Below are positions 1 to 12,392 of a stretch of DNA of 64,000 nucleotides, one piece after another. A program made the translations under genes and the position numbers. The notes beneath the pieces were generated by a model. It did not search any database, was not told the DNA's origin, and worked only from the letters and a program-made list of their open reading frames with translations. Position 1 is the first letter of the stretch, and each line of letters starts with the position of its first letter. The stretch is from Austropuccinia psidii (taxonomy: Eukaryota; Basidiomycota; Pucciniomycetes; Pucciniales; Sphaerophragmiaceae), in assembly GCA_023105745.1 (NCBI GenBank), contig JALGQZ010000002.1, positions 76,363,285 to 76,427,284 of the forward strand. The letters are read 5' to 3'.

Positions 1-30
1 CCTCAATGACCTCACATGACTCTGATAAAA

Positions 31-820
31 AGAAAATCTCACCAGCAAAACTATCTCAAAGACATCACATGATTTTGCAAAATTATCTCAAAGACATCAC
101 ATGATTTTGATAAGAAACAGAAACACCAGCATAATTTTCTCATATATATCATATGACCAGAAGGAATTTAAATTTTCAGAAGCTGTATTTTCTCCACTTT
201 CTTGCAAAAAAGAAAATCTAACCAGCCAAATTATCTCAAATACATCACATGATTTTGATAAGAAAAAGCACCACCAGCATATTCTCTCATAACATAAGTA
301 AAAAATAGAAACAAAAATATTTTACCCACCTTGATTCAATTTAAAGAAGAAATACCTCAAGGCTATGCATACAATTACAATATATTTTCCAAGAACAAAA
401 GTTTGCTTAATAATAATGACACACATCAAACTTGATAGAAATGATGCAATCTCCATATTAAATGATACAATACTAAAACAGAAACACCAGCATAATTCTC
501 TCATAACATACGTAAAAATAGAAACAAAAAATACTTTCCCCACCTTCAAGAAAATCTCACCAGCAAAATTATCTCAAAGACATCACATGGTTTTGCAAAA
601 TTATCTCAAAGACATCACATGATTTTGATAAGAAACAGAAATACCAGCATAATTTTCTCATATGTATCATATGACTAGAAGAAAGCTCAATTGTCAGGAG
701 CTGTATTTTCTCCACTTTCTTGGAAGAAAAGAAAATCTCACCAGCCAAATTATCTCAAATACATCACATGATTTTGATAAGAAAAAGCACCACCAGCATA
801 ATTCTCTCAGCAAACACGCT
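31..820. repeat. two tandem copies of a ~518-bp AT-rich repeat
   Basis: A block beginning near 31 (accagcaaaactatctcaaa, then gacatcacatgattttg) recurs near 549 with the same order of sub-blocks, an offset of about 518 bp (61 versus 579). Shorter sub-repeats such as gacatcacatgattttgataag occur several times in each copy. Short ORFs here translate these repeats and look non-coding. It may be the upstream part of an unidentified LTR, because a TATA box follows at 917. Confidence 0.75.
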
Positions 821-916
821 GCTACACCAAAACTACATGTCTCACCAGCTAAAACCTCTCAACTATGATTTTTTATAAGTACCCTATTTTGAGAAGCTCT
901 ACGGAGGCCCAAAATC

Positions 917-925
917 TATAAATAG
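917..925 (+). promoter_or_regulatory. TATA box candidate of an unidentified element
   Basis: TATAAATAG followed by a CT-rich stretch (ggtcctctctccctc) looks like the core promoter of a fungal LTR or gene. No convincing coding region follows. The next 300 bases hold short tandem repeats. Confidence 0.4.
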
Positions 926-1020
926 AGGTCCTCTCTCCCTCATTTTTCCCATCATCATGGAACAAGTTCCCACTATCCTGGATCACCACCATCCCTGAAC
1001 TAGCAGGATATCTAGAATAG

Positions 1021-1206
1021 GAGTAGTGTTATAGTAGTGAAAAGCTCAGTAGCCTTTCTCAGTAGCTTAGTATTAGTGAAGAATAGTAGTATAACCGTAG
1101 TAAAAGCCCAGTAGGCTTGCTCAGTAGCTTAATATTAGTAAAGAATAGTAGTATAACCGTAGTTAAAGCTTAGTAGCCTTGCTCAAAAGCTTAGTGTTAT
1201 TGACAA
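1021..1206. repeat. about three copies of a 62-bp tandem repeat
   Basis: The string gaatagtagt recurs at 1081 and 1143. Each unit carries agtagtataaccgtagt and a (c)ttgctcagtagctta block. The first copy is imperfect. It lies just downstream of the TATA box, so it may be a transcribed leader repeat. Confidence 0.7.
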
Positions 1207-1756
1207 AGAGAAGTAGTAGTGATATAAACTCAGTATTAAAAAGATTTTTAAAAGAATCAAATCCAGTAGTCTTATTATTAGTACTCATATCAAAAAAAAA
1301 TCATTATAATCAACCTAAACCATAAAAAAATATATATATATTTTTATCATTCTTATTAAAAAAATAAACAAAAAAAATATTCTTATTAGTTTTATTAAAA
1401 TAACAGAAACCCAAAACATATATATATATTATCATCACTTTTATTAAAGTAAAGTAAAAAAAAATATTGTAGTGTTTATTTTATCAGAAATTTTAGATCA
1501 GAGTTTTTACTGTAGTGTTATTGATAGGTCTGATTTACAGACTGCTGATAAGTCTTCTCTATCTGTTAAAGCCACAAATCTTATTTTATTTTGTTATTCT
1601 CTGTAGGCTGACTATTCAGTATTATTTAGAGGGGCAGCTAATACACCTTAGCGCCCATGGTTATTGGACAATTCTGAAATTCAAAACAGACTTACCAATA
1701 ATTTCCCCCTCAAGGTACTGCCTTATTTCATCCCACACCAAAAGGAGTTCCCACAA
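1207..1756. other. AT-rich stretch without a recognisable gene
   Basis: Strongly AT-rich with A-runs and (at)n. Around 1530-1740 a plus-strand stretch reads like a broken coding relic with several stops, which I could not assign to a family. It ends abruptly at the truncated family II LTR (junction near acgtcaagg, 1756). Confidence 0.4.
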
Positions 1757-2281
1757 CGTCAAGGCTTGGCAGAACCCCAAAATTTGTGAATTTTATTAGT
1801 TTTAAGCATAAACTAACAGTATTCATCAATTTTATCACTCATATGACTGTTAAACTTAACTTAAGGTTACAGTGAGTGATCATAAATGATCAAATTAAGC
1901 TCAAACTTTGATCTTTAATAACTTTCAAGTTTTACACGCTAAATCAATTCAGAGAGTGAATTCTAATAGCTTGGCATAACCCTATTATTCTGCCAAGAGC
2001 ATTTCATTACATCATCAAAACTCCATTTTGATGATTTTTCTTGTAACTCATCTTTTCTGTTGAAATTTAATATTTTAAACTTCAAACCATGATTTCAAGG
2101 GGTTATTAATTGAATATTATAGTAAAAGATACATCATTCTTCACGAATGAACTAGTAGAAGTCAACTTTCTACTTTTTTTAAGTTTGGACCACTTTCACA
2201 GCAAAGTGGTAAACAGCTCTATTGATTTTAATCAATAATCCCTTACAGGTTTTAACCTTGTTTATAGCTTGTGAAATAAAC
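1757..2281 (-). mobile_element. family II gypsy LTR, left piece (minus strand), split by element A
   Basis: The sequence matches the interior of the other family II LTRs in the window (for example 16005-16515 and 50785-51305) and continues at 12393 after element A. The two pieces make about 1.06 kb of a ~2-kb LTR. The part that should extend to lower coordinates (the LTR end with the TGTAAGG terminus) is missing, so the LTR is truncated at about 1757. It is the 3' LTR of minus-strand remnant B'. Confidence 0.85.
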
Positions 2282-3495
2282 TGTGAGCCTTAGAGGTAAT
2301 TTCATATACCCAAAAGACCACAAATACAAAATTAACATATTAATATAAATAAAATAAATTTATTTATATTATTAAAATAAAAATCAAAATATGAATATAA
2401 AATTATATTCAAAAATAAAAAAATTAATTATAATTTAAAAATAAAATTACATCAAATTTTGAAATTATAAAATTACATTTATACTTGAAAAAATTAAGTA
2501 AAAATGAAATTTTAACAAAATTGTGAAAAAATAAATAAATTTGGAAAAAAGTTAAATAAAATTTATTTTAACTTTTTATCCAATAAATAAACATATAAAA
2601 TTTATTTCACCATTGGATTCCTCATAAAAAATCAGGTGGGGTCACCTCTGAGTGAAATTCTTGTAACTCAACTCTAAATAAGCTTAAATTAAGTTTCTAG
2701 TATTTTCAATACAAAAGTTGAAAATCCTCAAAACTTTAATTTAATTCACACCACATGTGGTGTTAACCATCAATTTTTGTGTTAAAATTGAGGTGTTGTG
2801 TTTAGTTTAGAAGTTATGAGGAATTGAAGTATTTTCAATTGAATTCAATTGAAATGTCAACATGTGCGCGTGTATTACATAAGTGAACTTTGATTTACAT
2901 ATGAGGTGTCAATTATTACTGTATTGTACTGTACAATTGAATTGAATTACATATGTAAAGTATAAGTATAATACATGATGAGGAATTAAAGGAAAAATAA
3001 ATTGGAAAGATTAAATTTGGGGGGGAAAAGGAACTCCAGCTCTAAGGGGGAGCTATACCCCCAAAATCCTTGCTGACAGGCGTGGGATGTCAAAATTCAC
3101 GCAAAAGTTCATCACTTTTGGCCTGGAATTGAGTTACAGGGTCTGTGGACTCAATTGATGATGAGGTTTTGATACCAACTGGGGTAGTTTTAGCTGTTGC
3201 CAAGAGGGTAAAACTACCCTTAAGATAAAACAATCATAATAAAAACAGTTTTAACTGGTTTCTACGCCTCTGACACACATTCTGACGTGGTTTGAAGGCT
3301 CTAGGCCTGGTATTGCTATAGGAATGGCTGATTTAAGGGTCTAAAATGGCTAAAAATGGCTAAAAATGGCTTAAACCAGCCCTTTTTTGGTCTAAACAAG
3401 GGTTCAATGATGCCATAATTGGCTTTTCTGTTGTCAGACTGTTTTTCACGACTGACAAGAGTAAAATTTACTTTTGGAGTAAGAGAATTGATGGC

Positions 3496-3503
3496 TATAA
3501 AAG
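3496..3503 (+). promoter_or_regulatory. TATA box of family I LTR
   Basis: TATAAAAG followed about 30 bases later by cttcatgttag, in a region otherwise conserved between both LTRs and the solo LTR at 45159-46937. Transcription would start near 3530 and run into the PBS and leader. Confidence 0.6.
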
Positions 3504-3927
3504 AATGTCTTCTTTGCCCCACTTTTCTCTTCATGTTAGAATCTTTTCCTTTTATTAATTAGTTTAAACACTGTTAAACCAATCAATCAAAGATTCCAAC
3601 CACCACTTTTAAATCATTTTAATCCCTTTAACCACGTGAAAAAATCATTATAATCATTGTTTGTAACTCTTATAATCATTCTTACCCCTGAACCACCCCA
3701 AAAGTGAATTAAAGCATCTTTCATCACTGTTAACTTTGTCACTTTGTTTCCAAATTCACTCTGGTCACTTTTGGGCGTGTTTTCTCTTTAATATTCTTTT
3801 TAAAGACTTTGTTCTTGAATTAATTGCTTGCAGTTCTTTTCTCAATTAACTCCAATTGAAATTGCTCTTGAAGAAATTTCTTTTGTAGCCTTAAAATATC
3901 TCTTGTAGAGTATTTTTTGGATAAATT

Positions 3928-3950
3928 TTTATTGTTGGTAAAACAATAAA
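3928..3950 (+). other. stem-loop in the LTR, TTTATTGTT / AACAATAAA
   Basis: A perfect 9-bp inverted repeat with loop ggtaa, between the TATA box and the PBS. It would be in the RNA leader. A similar hairpin with the same ttGGTaa loop occurs in family II LTRs (25681-25710). Confidence 0.55.
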
Positions 3951-4121
3951 TTTTTATAATATTATTGTTTTATACTAATAAAGTTATAAACAATAAATTT
4001 GGCGTGTTTTCTCTTAAAAATAACATTTCATACTATTTTTAACAGAATCTTACCTTATACAAATTTTAAGGACAGGAAAAGTACTTGATTTTTAATCAAA
4101 GTTTCATATCCACACCTTACA

Positions 4122-4140
4122 TTTGGGGGCCCAGCCGTGA
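4122..4140 (+). other. primer-binding-site candidate of element A
   Basis: TTTGGGGGCCCAGCCGTGA directly follows the LTR end. Nearly the same box follows the LTR in B, C and D, which is the place expected for minus-strand priming. TGG plus the next bases would pair with a tRNA 3' end ...CCCCCA. The tRNA was not identified. Confidence 0.6.
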
Positions 4141-4348
4141 TATTTTACCTGTGACATATTTTTTTTTACTCTTTTTAAATCTTTTTTCTTATATTGAAAA
4201 ATTTAAAAACATATAAAAAATACTTATAATTCAAAAAATCCATAAAAAATAACTTTTTTTTCATATTATAAGTGAGGCTTATATTTTTATTTCTTTTTTG
4301 AAATAACCTTTTTTTTACTTAATTAATTGGCTTTTTCATTAATTTTAG

Positions 4349-5260
4349 TGTCTGACAACGTGGTAAGACAAGAAAACATTGAAACAGCCTCAACAGTAAC
4401 CAGCATTATCCCTGCCAGTACTGTTAATTCTGATCATAATAGTACTATTATTGTGACTCAAAATAACCAGCCTGAACCAATATCTTCTGAATTGATTAAC
4501 TTGGACATAAGTAATACCCTTCAGAAAGCTAAAAATTTGGCCAATTGTAAGTTTTTGACGTAAAAATACTATTTTAAGCCTTTTTTAACCATAATTATGC
4601 CTTCAACCAGGTCAGGAGCCAGCTACAGCCCCTCAAGCAGCTCCCAAAAAGGTAATAGACGTGATTATGGCAGAAGCCAACCAGGTACAGAAGGAAAAGG
4701 GTCAGTTGATGACTTCCAAACAACTAAATTGGGTCATTCTGAAGCTGATAATACTATTTTACCTTCAAAAAGAGCTGACACCGCCACAACAAGCCTCTGT
4801 GGACATATACAAAGCCAGCCACAGTGCATACAACAATGCACTTCAATTCAAGGAGTACCAGATCCTTGCAGACCTGTGGAAGAATTGCATGAATTCTTAC
4901 CTGACAGTAAGAAAATTCTTGGGCCATCCCAACACTTGCAAATTGCTCAATGGATGGCATACATTGATGGAGAAGAAAAACATGATGCTTTTGACACTAG
5001 AATGGAGGAAAAACAACCCTCCACCAGCCAAACCAGTGCCAAAAACAGCCCCAGTGGCCAGCAGCAGCAATTCCAACGTGAAAAAGCAGCCATAAACTCC
5101 AAACAAGGGCAAAGGGAAGGCACCAGCCCCAAAACCTTACAGCCAGGGCTACAGAATCCCAAAGATTCAGCAGGATGCCATGGAAAATGTATTTCAGATG
5201 GCCAGAACCATGATGGAATTACAGAAGAAGGAGGAAGCCAGATTAAGGTTCCAGAAATGA
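4349..5260 (+). pseudogene. leader plus overlapping ORF X of element A, spliced, one internal stop
   Basis: An exon at 4349-4546 follows a good acceptor (aattttag) and ends at donor GTAAGT (4547). The acceptor ttcaaccag ends at 4610, a 64-bp intron. The join is in frame and enters the +1 frame relative to Gag: QEPATAPQAAPKKVIDV, then a KASHSAYNNA / GWHTLMEKK stretch. A TAA at 5093-5095 breaks the frame. The same frame continues to TGA 5258-5260 with the motif YRIPKIQQDAMENVFQMART, which matches [20 protein letters not shown] of element B. The conserved part therefore lies beyond the stop, and the copy is probably defective. The product is unknown: helical, basic C-terminus, no catalytic motif seen. 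A first intron 4272-4348 (donor TTATAA|GTGAGG) would join A to TG and make an ATG. Confidence 0.6.
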
Positions 5261-8200
5261 TTTCTGACATATTTGATTCAATCCCAGAGTTGTATAATGC
5301 TATAAATGACGTGAAAAAACATCTTTCTGATAAAAATGAAACCATTTGTAACAACATTAAAACAAACAACCTGAGTCTGTGCCAAATTAATGAAACACTT
5401 ATGTGTTTTGAAAAAGTTTTAAGAACAATTAAAAATTCCAATAATGATAATTCTTCTAACAATAAAATAAATGAACAATCTGCCATTATTAAAGAATTAA
5501 CAGATAAATATTGTAAATTCAATATTGATGACATAATTGAAACAAGAATTAAACAAGCCATAAATATTATCAAGACAGATAACAAGAAAGTCCTTGATGA
5601 CATTTCAAATTCATTTACTGAAGTAAAGACATATACCATTGCCTTGAAAAAGTGTTTTGATGCTTCACAAGAAGAAGTATCAAAATTATCAATGAAATTG
5701 AATCAAGTCACTGCTGATAATACAAGACAGACAGAGTTATGGCAAGAACTTACACATAAAGAAGACATGTATAAAATTGAAGTAATAAATTTAATACAAA
5801 GCTTCCAACATGAATACAGAAATTCCCAAAGGTGTAGCAACAGTAAAATGAATGACATTGAACAAATACTGAACACCTTACCAAGAATGTCTACACCTCT
5901 AAATCAAAATGAGGGCACAAGAATTTCAAATCCACAAGTATTGGATCCTGATAATTCACAATTAAAAAATGAATTATCCACTTCTTTTCATAACTTGGAA
6001 CCATCAATGGGCCAAGCACTCTTGAAAGAAGTGCCAAAACTTAAAGAATGGCCCCACTTCAGTGGTGAAGGAGAGTATGACCATATGGAATTCATTAGAG
6101 GTATTGACATGATCAAAGAGGATTTTGAATTACCAGACAGATTGGTAACATCCAGGTTTAACACCTTGTTTACCAGATCAGCTCACAGATGGTACATCAA
6201 AATAAGACAAGCACATGGACACCAGAGTTGGACTTGGTGGAAAACCCAAATCATCAACAAATGGGCAAATGATGCTTGGAGGTTTAAAGTTGAAACAGCC
6301 TTTGAATCTGCCAAATTTAATGCCGATAAAGACAAAGCTTTACCATGGTTTTGCCAACAGAAGGACAGATTAACAGCATTATATCCTGACATGTCAGAAT
6401 TTATGATCCATAGAAAAATTCTGAGACAATGTGGGGGTGACTTAGAGAATGCTGTCAAAAGCAGGACTACTGAACAATCTTCAGCAGAGGATATCATCAA
6501 TATACTAGAAGAAGTAACCACCAGAACCAAAATTGGTTCTAGTAGGGTGAATCTTAAAACAAGGTTTAATACACCTTGGAAAGATTCTGTGGACAAAAAC
6601 CCCAAAGAAAATTCTAGTAATATTAAATATAAATCTGCAGATACAGTCAGAAAATGCCATATTTGCCAAAGCACCACCCATTTAGCCAATACATGTCCAA
6701 AAAGGGGGAAAATCAATGAAATTGACATTGAAAAGGGACCAGATGTTGAAAAAGAAGACATAATTGAAGACAATTCAGATGATAAGTCATCCATATTTTC
6801 TGAATCTTCAAAAGATATAGAAAATATCAATGCCACTTTTGACATCATGGAATCTTATTCCCACTTACCACAATTGAGCAATGGTCAAGTTGATTTATCA
6901 AAAGTTCAAGATGCACAACTTATGAAGACAAAACCAAACAGAGGAAAAGGCTATACAGCTGGTAACTCCTGTATAACAGAAGTGGTGATTGACAACAAGC
7001 CCACTAAACTTTTGCTTGACCCAGGAGCCTTCTGCTCTTGTGTTGGAAAATCTTTTCTTAAGACTTGTGTACCAAATTTTGAAGACCAATTGTTACCAAT
7101 TGATGGTATAAAATTCAACAGTGCAAGTAACCCAATGAAAGCATTAGGAATCTTTGAGACCAATGTCATATTCCCACACATAGATGGTAACTTAAGGATC
7201 ACAGTTGAATTTGTTGTTATGGAAAATTGCTCTAGTACCCATTTTATATTGGGAAATGACTATTTAATCATGTATGGGATAGATTTACATAATAACAAAG
7301 ACAGATACTTTACAATTGGGGACAATAAGCGCCAGAAATTTGCCTTTTTACCATTTAAAAGACAAATTACAGTAAACAAAGTATCACCAGTCAACTTAGA
7401 GTTAGAGAAATTCAAGTCTGAACAGTTAAATGAGGCTGAAATAAGCCTTCATCTGACTGATAAACAAGAAAATGAACTTTCTTCCCTTTTGTATGACCAC
7501 AGAGGGGCATTTGCTACAGACAAAGAACCTCTTGGAGCAATTATTGGTCATGAAGTTGACATCATTCTTAACATTGAGAGACCTTATCCACCACTCTTAA
7601 GAAGACCTGCTTATCCAGCAAGTCCAAAATCAAGAGAAGCTCTAGAAATTCATATCAAAGAACTTCTAGACCTTGGTGTAATAAGAAAAGTAGGCCACAA
7701 TGAGGAAGTAGAAATAACTACACCAGTTATAGTGGCATGGCATAATGGAAAATCCAGAATGGTTGGGGACTTTAGAGCTCTGAACACTTACACTGTCCCA
7801 GACAGATACCCAATACCAAAAATCCAAATTGCCCTTACTCAAATATCTCAAGCAGTGTATATAACCACTATGGATGCCCTTAAAGGATTCCATCAAAATG
7901 TGGTAACACCAAGAGCAAGAAAATACTTGAGAATTATTGTTCATTGTGGAGTGTATGAATAATTAAGGATGCCCTTTGGTATCAAAAATGCACCTTCACA
8001 CTTCCAAAGAATGATGAATGAAATCTTCCCTGAAGAACTCTAAGAGGGATGGTTAATCATTTACATTGATGACATTATTATCTGTTCAAAGACTTGGGAG
8101 GAGCACATGTACAGATTATCAAGAGTTTTGACAAAAATCCAATCAGTAAACATGAAAATCTCCTTGAAGAAATGTCATTTTGGATTTAAAGACCTTAATG

Positions 8201-10521
8201 CACTAGGACATGTTGTATCTGGTTTGTCCCTTGGAATTGACAAAAACAAAGTTGCAGCAGTATTATTAAAGCCCATGCCTCAGAATAAAAAGGAAATTCA
8301 GTCATTCTTAGGTTTTTCAGGATATTACAGGCAACACATTAAAGATTTTGCATCCATAGCAAGACCACTTTATAAGTTGTGTGACAAAGACACAGTGTTT
8401 GAGATGACTGTTCACAGAGTCAAAGCTTTTGAGTCTCTAAGAGAAGCATTGACCACTGCTCCACTCTTACTGATGCCAGACTTTAAATTGCCTTTCAAAC
8501 TGTATATTGATGCATCAGGGGATGGACTGGGTGCTGCACTTCACCAAGTTCAGATCATAAATGATAAGCCTGTAGAAGGACCCATATGTTTCATATCCAG
8601 GCAAATCAAACCAACTGAAGCCAGATATGGAGCAAGTCAAATGGAATGTCTATGCCTTGTCTGGGCCTTGGAGAAATTGAACTACTTCTTAGAAGGATGT
8701 GTTTTTGAAGTAATAACAGATTGTACAGCTGTCAAATCACTTTTGAACATGAAAACACCCAACAGACACATGCTCAGATGGCAAATAGCCATACAAGAAT
8801 ACAGAGGAAATATGACTATTGTTCATAAGGATGGGAATATTCATAAGAATGCAGATGGACTAAGCAGATGGCCATTACCAAATAATATTGATAATCCTGC
8901 TTATGTGCCAGAAGAAGCTTCGCCACAAATTCCAATAGAAGGAATAAGTGTTACAGACTTGAACACCACCTTCTTTGAAGAAGTCAGAAGCAGCTATACT
9001 CAAGATAAGAATTGTAGCATCTTATGCCAATTACTTAACAAAGACTGTAAAGACAACTCTCTAATACATGCCTTGGATGAAGTATGGAGAAAATCTTATG
9101 ATGAAGGAAGATTTCACCTACTGGATGGTATAATTTACCACAGAACCAAGCACACATGTGTCATGACAGTTGTAGACAGGTCATTAATCAATCTTGTACT
9201 GAAAGAATGCCATGATAGTCCCTTTTCAGGACATCTGTCTGAAGACAGAACAAAAGAGAAAGTAAAGACCTGCATATGGTGGCCAATGTGGCAGAAAGAT
9301 GTTGCAGAGTATTCCAAAACCTGTGACAGATGCCAAAAGGCAAATAAATCCACTGGAAAAAGACTTGGAAATATGATAAGAATCCAAGAACCAAACAGAC
9401 CTTGGGAAATTGTCCATATGGATTGGGTAACTGGCCTACCACCAGGAGGTGACAGGAGCTATAATGCTTGCCTAGTAATTGTGGACAGATTCAGTAAAAC
9501 TCCAATCTTTTTACCATGTCACAAAGATGATACAGCCATGGATACAGCTCTTCTGATATGGAATAGAGTAGTGTCATGGACTGGGATATTTACAAATATC
9601 ATCAGTGATAGAGATCCCAAATTCACTTCAGCACTATGGACAAATCTTCACCAATTATTTGGCACTAAACTGTCTTTCTCTACAGCCTACCACCCACAAA
9701 CTGATGGCCTGGCTGAAAGGATGATCCAAACCTTAGAGGACATGGCGAGAAGATTTTGTGCATATGGCCTTGAATTCAAAGATTGTGATGGATTTACCCA
9801 TGATTGGTGTACTCTGTTGCCAGCACTGGAATTAGCATATAAAACATCAATCCATGCCAGCACCAATCAGACTCCTGCTATTCTAGAAAAAGGATGGAAC
9901 CCCAGGTTACCCCAAGATTCCTTGAGGAAAGACTTAATTGAAATACATCCCACAGCTGCTAGCTTCAAAGGAATGCTAGACAAAGCTAGAAAGCATGCAG
10001 TGAGATGCATGGAGGACTCTTTTGCATATGCTAAATATAAATGGGATAAATCACATGCAACTCCAGATTTCAAAGTGGGGGACCTAGTACTTGTATCCAT
10101 CACTAACTTCAATAACATCAAAGGATGTAAAAAGTTGAAAGACTCCTTTGCAGGACCTTTTGTGATTAAGGCCCTCCATGGAGAAAATGCTGTTGAAGTA
10201 GAGTTATCTGAAGAACTTAGCAATAAGCACCCTACATTTCCAGTGAGCTTGATAAAGCCATATAAATCTAGTGATGCTGAGAAATTTCCCTTGAGGAATA
10301 AGATTCCCCAAGTTATACCTCCTATTGAGACATCTGGTACTAAGAAAATTACCAAAGTTCTTAACGAAAGAAAATTAAGAACCAAGAAGGTAAGGGAATA
10401 CCTTGTTAGGTACAGTGACCCAACTTGTGAAGATGAATGGTTAGAAGAAAAAGATATACCAGAAGCTACCAAACTCCTCAGAAGATTCAGACACACTAGA
10501 AACACCAATATTACAAAGTAA
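4597..10521 (+). pseudogene. Gag-Pol polyprotein of element A, two nonsense codons
   Basis: One frame of 1975 codons encodes the retrotransposon capsid and enzymes. In order: coiled N-terminal Gag; capsid-like domain from [13 protein letters not shown] (~residue 485); CX2CX4HX4C knuckle CHICQSTTHLANTC (~687); protease region with LLLDPGAFCS (D808); reverse transcriptase with YIDD (8062-8073); RNase H ([13 protein letters not shown]); integrase with an HHCC finger ending CDRCQKAN and DDE residues at HMDWV, SDRDPKF and [12 protein letters not shown] module; C-terminal chromodomain-like segment (EYLVRYSDP...DEWLEEKDI). Stops TAA at 7960-7962 and 8041-8043 lie in the reverse transcriptase; comparison with element B suggests Tyr and Ser codons there. 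The protease DTG is DPG, probably inactive. The start ATG lies in the last 14 bases of the intron of the overlapping gene. Confidence 0.93.
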
Positions 10522-10530
10522 TATTCTTTT

Positions 10531-10544
10531 TTAGGGGGAGGGAA
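10531..10544 (+). other. polypurine tract of element A
   Basis: ttagggggagggaa directly abuts the 3' LTR TGTGAG. This is the usual plus-strand primer position. Confidence 0.75.
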
Positions 10545-12387
10545 TGTGAGCCTTAGAGGTAATTTCATATACCCAAAAGACCACAAATACAAAATTAACA
10601 TATTAATATAAATAAAATAAATTTATTTATATTATTAAAATAAAAATCAAAATATGAATATAAAATTATATTCAAAAATAAAAAAATTAATTATAATTTA
10701 AAAATAAAATTACATCAAATTTTGAAATTATAAAATTACATTTATACTTGAAAAAATTAAGTAAAAATGAAATTTTAACAAAATTGTGAAAAAATAAATA
10801 AATTTGGAAAAAAGTTAAATAAAATTTATTATAACTTTTTATCCAATAAATAAACATATAAAATTTATTTCACCATTGGATTCCTCATAAAAAATCAGGT
10901 GGGGTCACCTCTGAGTGAAATTCTTGTAACTCAACTCTAAATAAGCTTAAATTAAGTTTCTAGTATTTTCAATACAAAAGTTGAAAATCCTCAAAACTTT
11001 AATTTAATTCACACCACATGTGGTGTTAACCATCAATTTTTGTGTTAAAATTGAGGTGTTGTGTTTAGTTTAGAAGTTATGAGGAATTGAAGTATTTTCA
11101 ATTGAATTCAATTGAAATGTCAACATGTGCGCGTGTATTACATAAGTGAACTTTGATTTACATATGAGGTGTCAATTATTACTGTATTGTACTGTACAAT
11201 TGAATTGAATTACATATGTAAAGTATAAGTATAATACATGATGAGGAATTAAAGGAAAAATAAATTGGAAAGATTAAATTTGGGGGGGAAAAGGAACTCC
11301 AGCTCTAAGGGGGAGCTAGACCCCCAAAATCCTTGCTGACAGGCGTGGGATGTCAAAATTCACGCAAAGGTTCATCACTTTTGGCCTGGAATTGAGTTAC
11401 AGGGTCTGTGGACTCAATTGATGATGAGGTTTTGATACCAACTGGGGTAGTTTTAGCTGTTGCCAAGAGGGTAAAACTACCCTTAAGATAAAACAACCAT
11501 AATAAAAACAGTTTTAACTGGTTTCTACGCCTCTGACACACATTCTGACGTGTTTTGAAGGCTCTAGGCCTGGTATTGCTATAGGAATGGCTGATTTAAG
11601 GGTCTAAAATGGCTAAAAATGGCTAAAAATGGCTTAAACCAGCCCCTTTTTGGTCTAAACCAGGGTTCAATGATGCCATAATTGGCTTTTCTGTTGTCAG
11701 ACTGTTTTTCACGACTGACAAGAGTAAAATTTGCTTTTGGAGTAAGAGAATTGATGGCTATAAAAGAATGTCTTCTTTGCCCCACTTTTCTCTTCATGTT
11801 AGAATCTTTTCCTTTTATTAATTAGTTTAAACACTGTTAAACCAATCAATCAAAGATTCCAACCACCACTTTTAAATCATTTTAATCCTTTTAACCACGT
11901 GAAAAAATCATTATAATCATTGTTTGTAACTCTTATAATCATTTTTACCCCTGAACCACCCCAAAAGTGAATTAAAGCATCTTTCATCACTGTTAACTTT
12001 GTCACTTTGTTTCCAAATTCACTCTGGTCACTTTTGGGCGTGTTTTCTCTTTAATATTCTTTTTAAAGACTTTGTTCTTTAATTAATTGCTTGCAGTTCT
12101 TTGCTCAATTAACTCCAATTGAAATTGCTCTTGAAGAAATTTCTTTTGTAGCCTTAAAATGTCTCTCTTGTAGAGTATTTTTTGGATAAATTTTTATTGT
12201 TGGTAAAACAATAAATTTTTTATAATATTATTGTTTTATACTAATAAAGTTATAAACAATAAATTTGGCGTGTTTTCTCTTAAAAATAACATTTCATACT
12301 ATTTTTAACAGAATTTTACATTATACAAATTTTGAGGACAGGAAAAGTACTTGATTTTTAATCAAAGCTTCATATCCACACCTTACA
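10545..12387 (+). repeat. 3' LTR of element A (family I)
   Basis: 1843 bp, matching 2282-4121 with about 20 differences by eye, followed by the target duplication taaac. Confidence 0.95.
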
Positions 12388-12392
12388 TAAAC

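Larger units (their letters stand above)
2282..4121 (+). repeat. 5' LTR of element A (family I)
   Basis: 1840 bp, starting TGTGAGCCTTAGAGG and ending CCTTACA. It pairs with 10545-12387. Short minus-strand ORFs inside it also occur in the other LTR copies and are not genes. Confidence 0.95.
2277..12392 (+). mobile_element. full-length Ty3/gypsy chromovirus, family I (element A) with target duplication
   Basis: Two LTRs (2282-4121 and 10545-12387) with TGTGAG...TTACA ends enclose a Gag-Pol region. They are flanked by a perfect 5-bp duplication taaac (2277-2281 and 12388-12392). By eye the LTRs differ at about 20 positions, roughly 99% identical, so the insertion is fairly recent. The element sits inside a family II LTR, so it is younger than remnant B'. 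Its pol carries two nonsense codons and its protease motif is changed, so it is probably not autonomous. Confidence 0.95.

Noticed and set aside
1515..1799. Gag of a Copia element
   Set aside because: A stretch reads vaguely like a retroelement N-terminus but is too short and broken to support the call.
3316..3534. 72-residue minus-strand ORF repeated at 11579-11797
   Set aside because: It is conserved only because it lies in the two LTRs; it crosses the TATA box antisense and is broken in the solo LTR.
4947..5639. 230-residue minus-strand ORF opposite element A Gag
   Set aside because: No counterpart of similar sequence in D, and its composition mirrors the antisense of the Gag coding strand.
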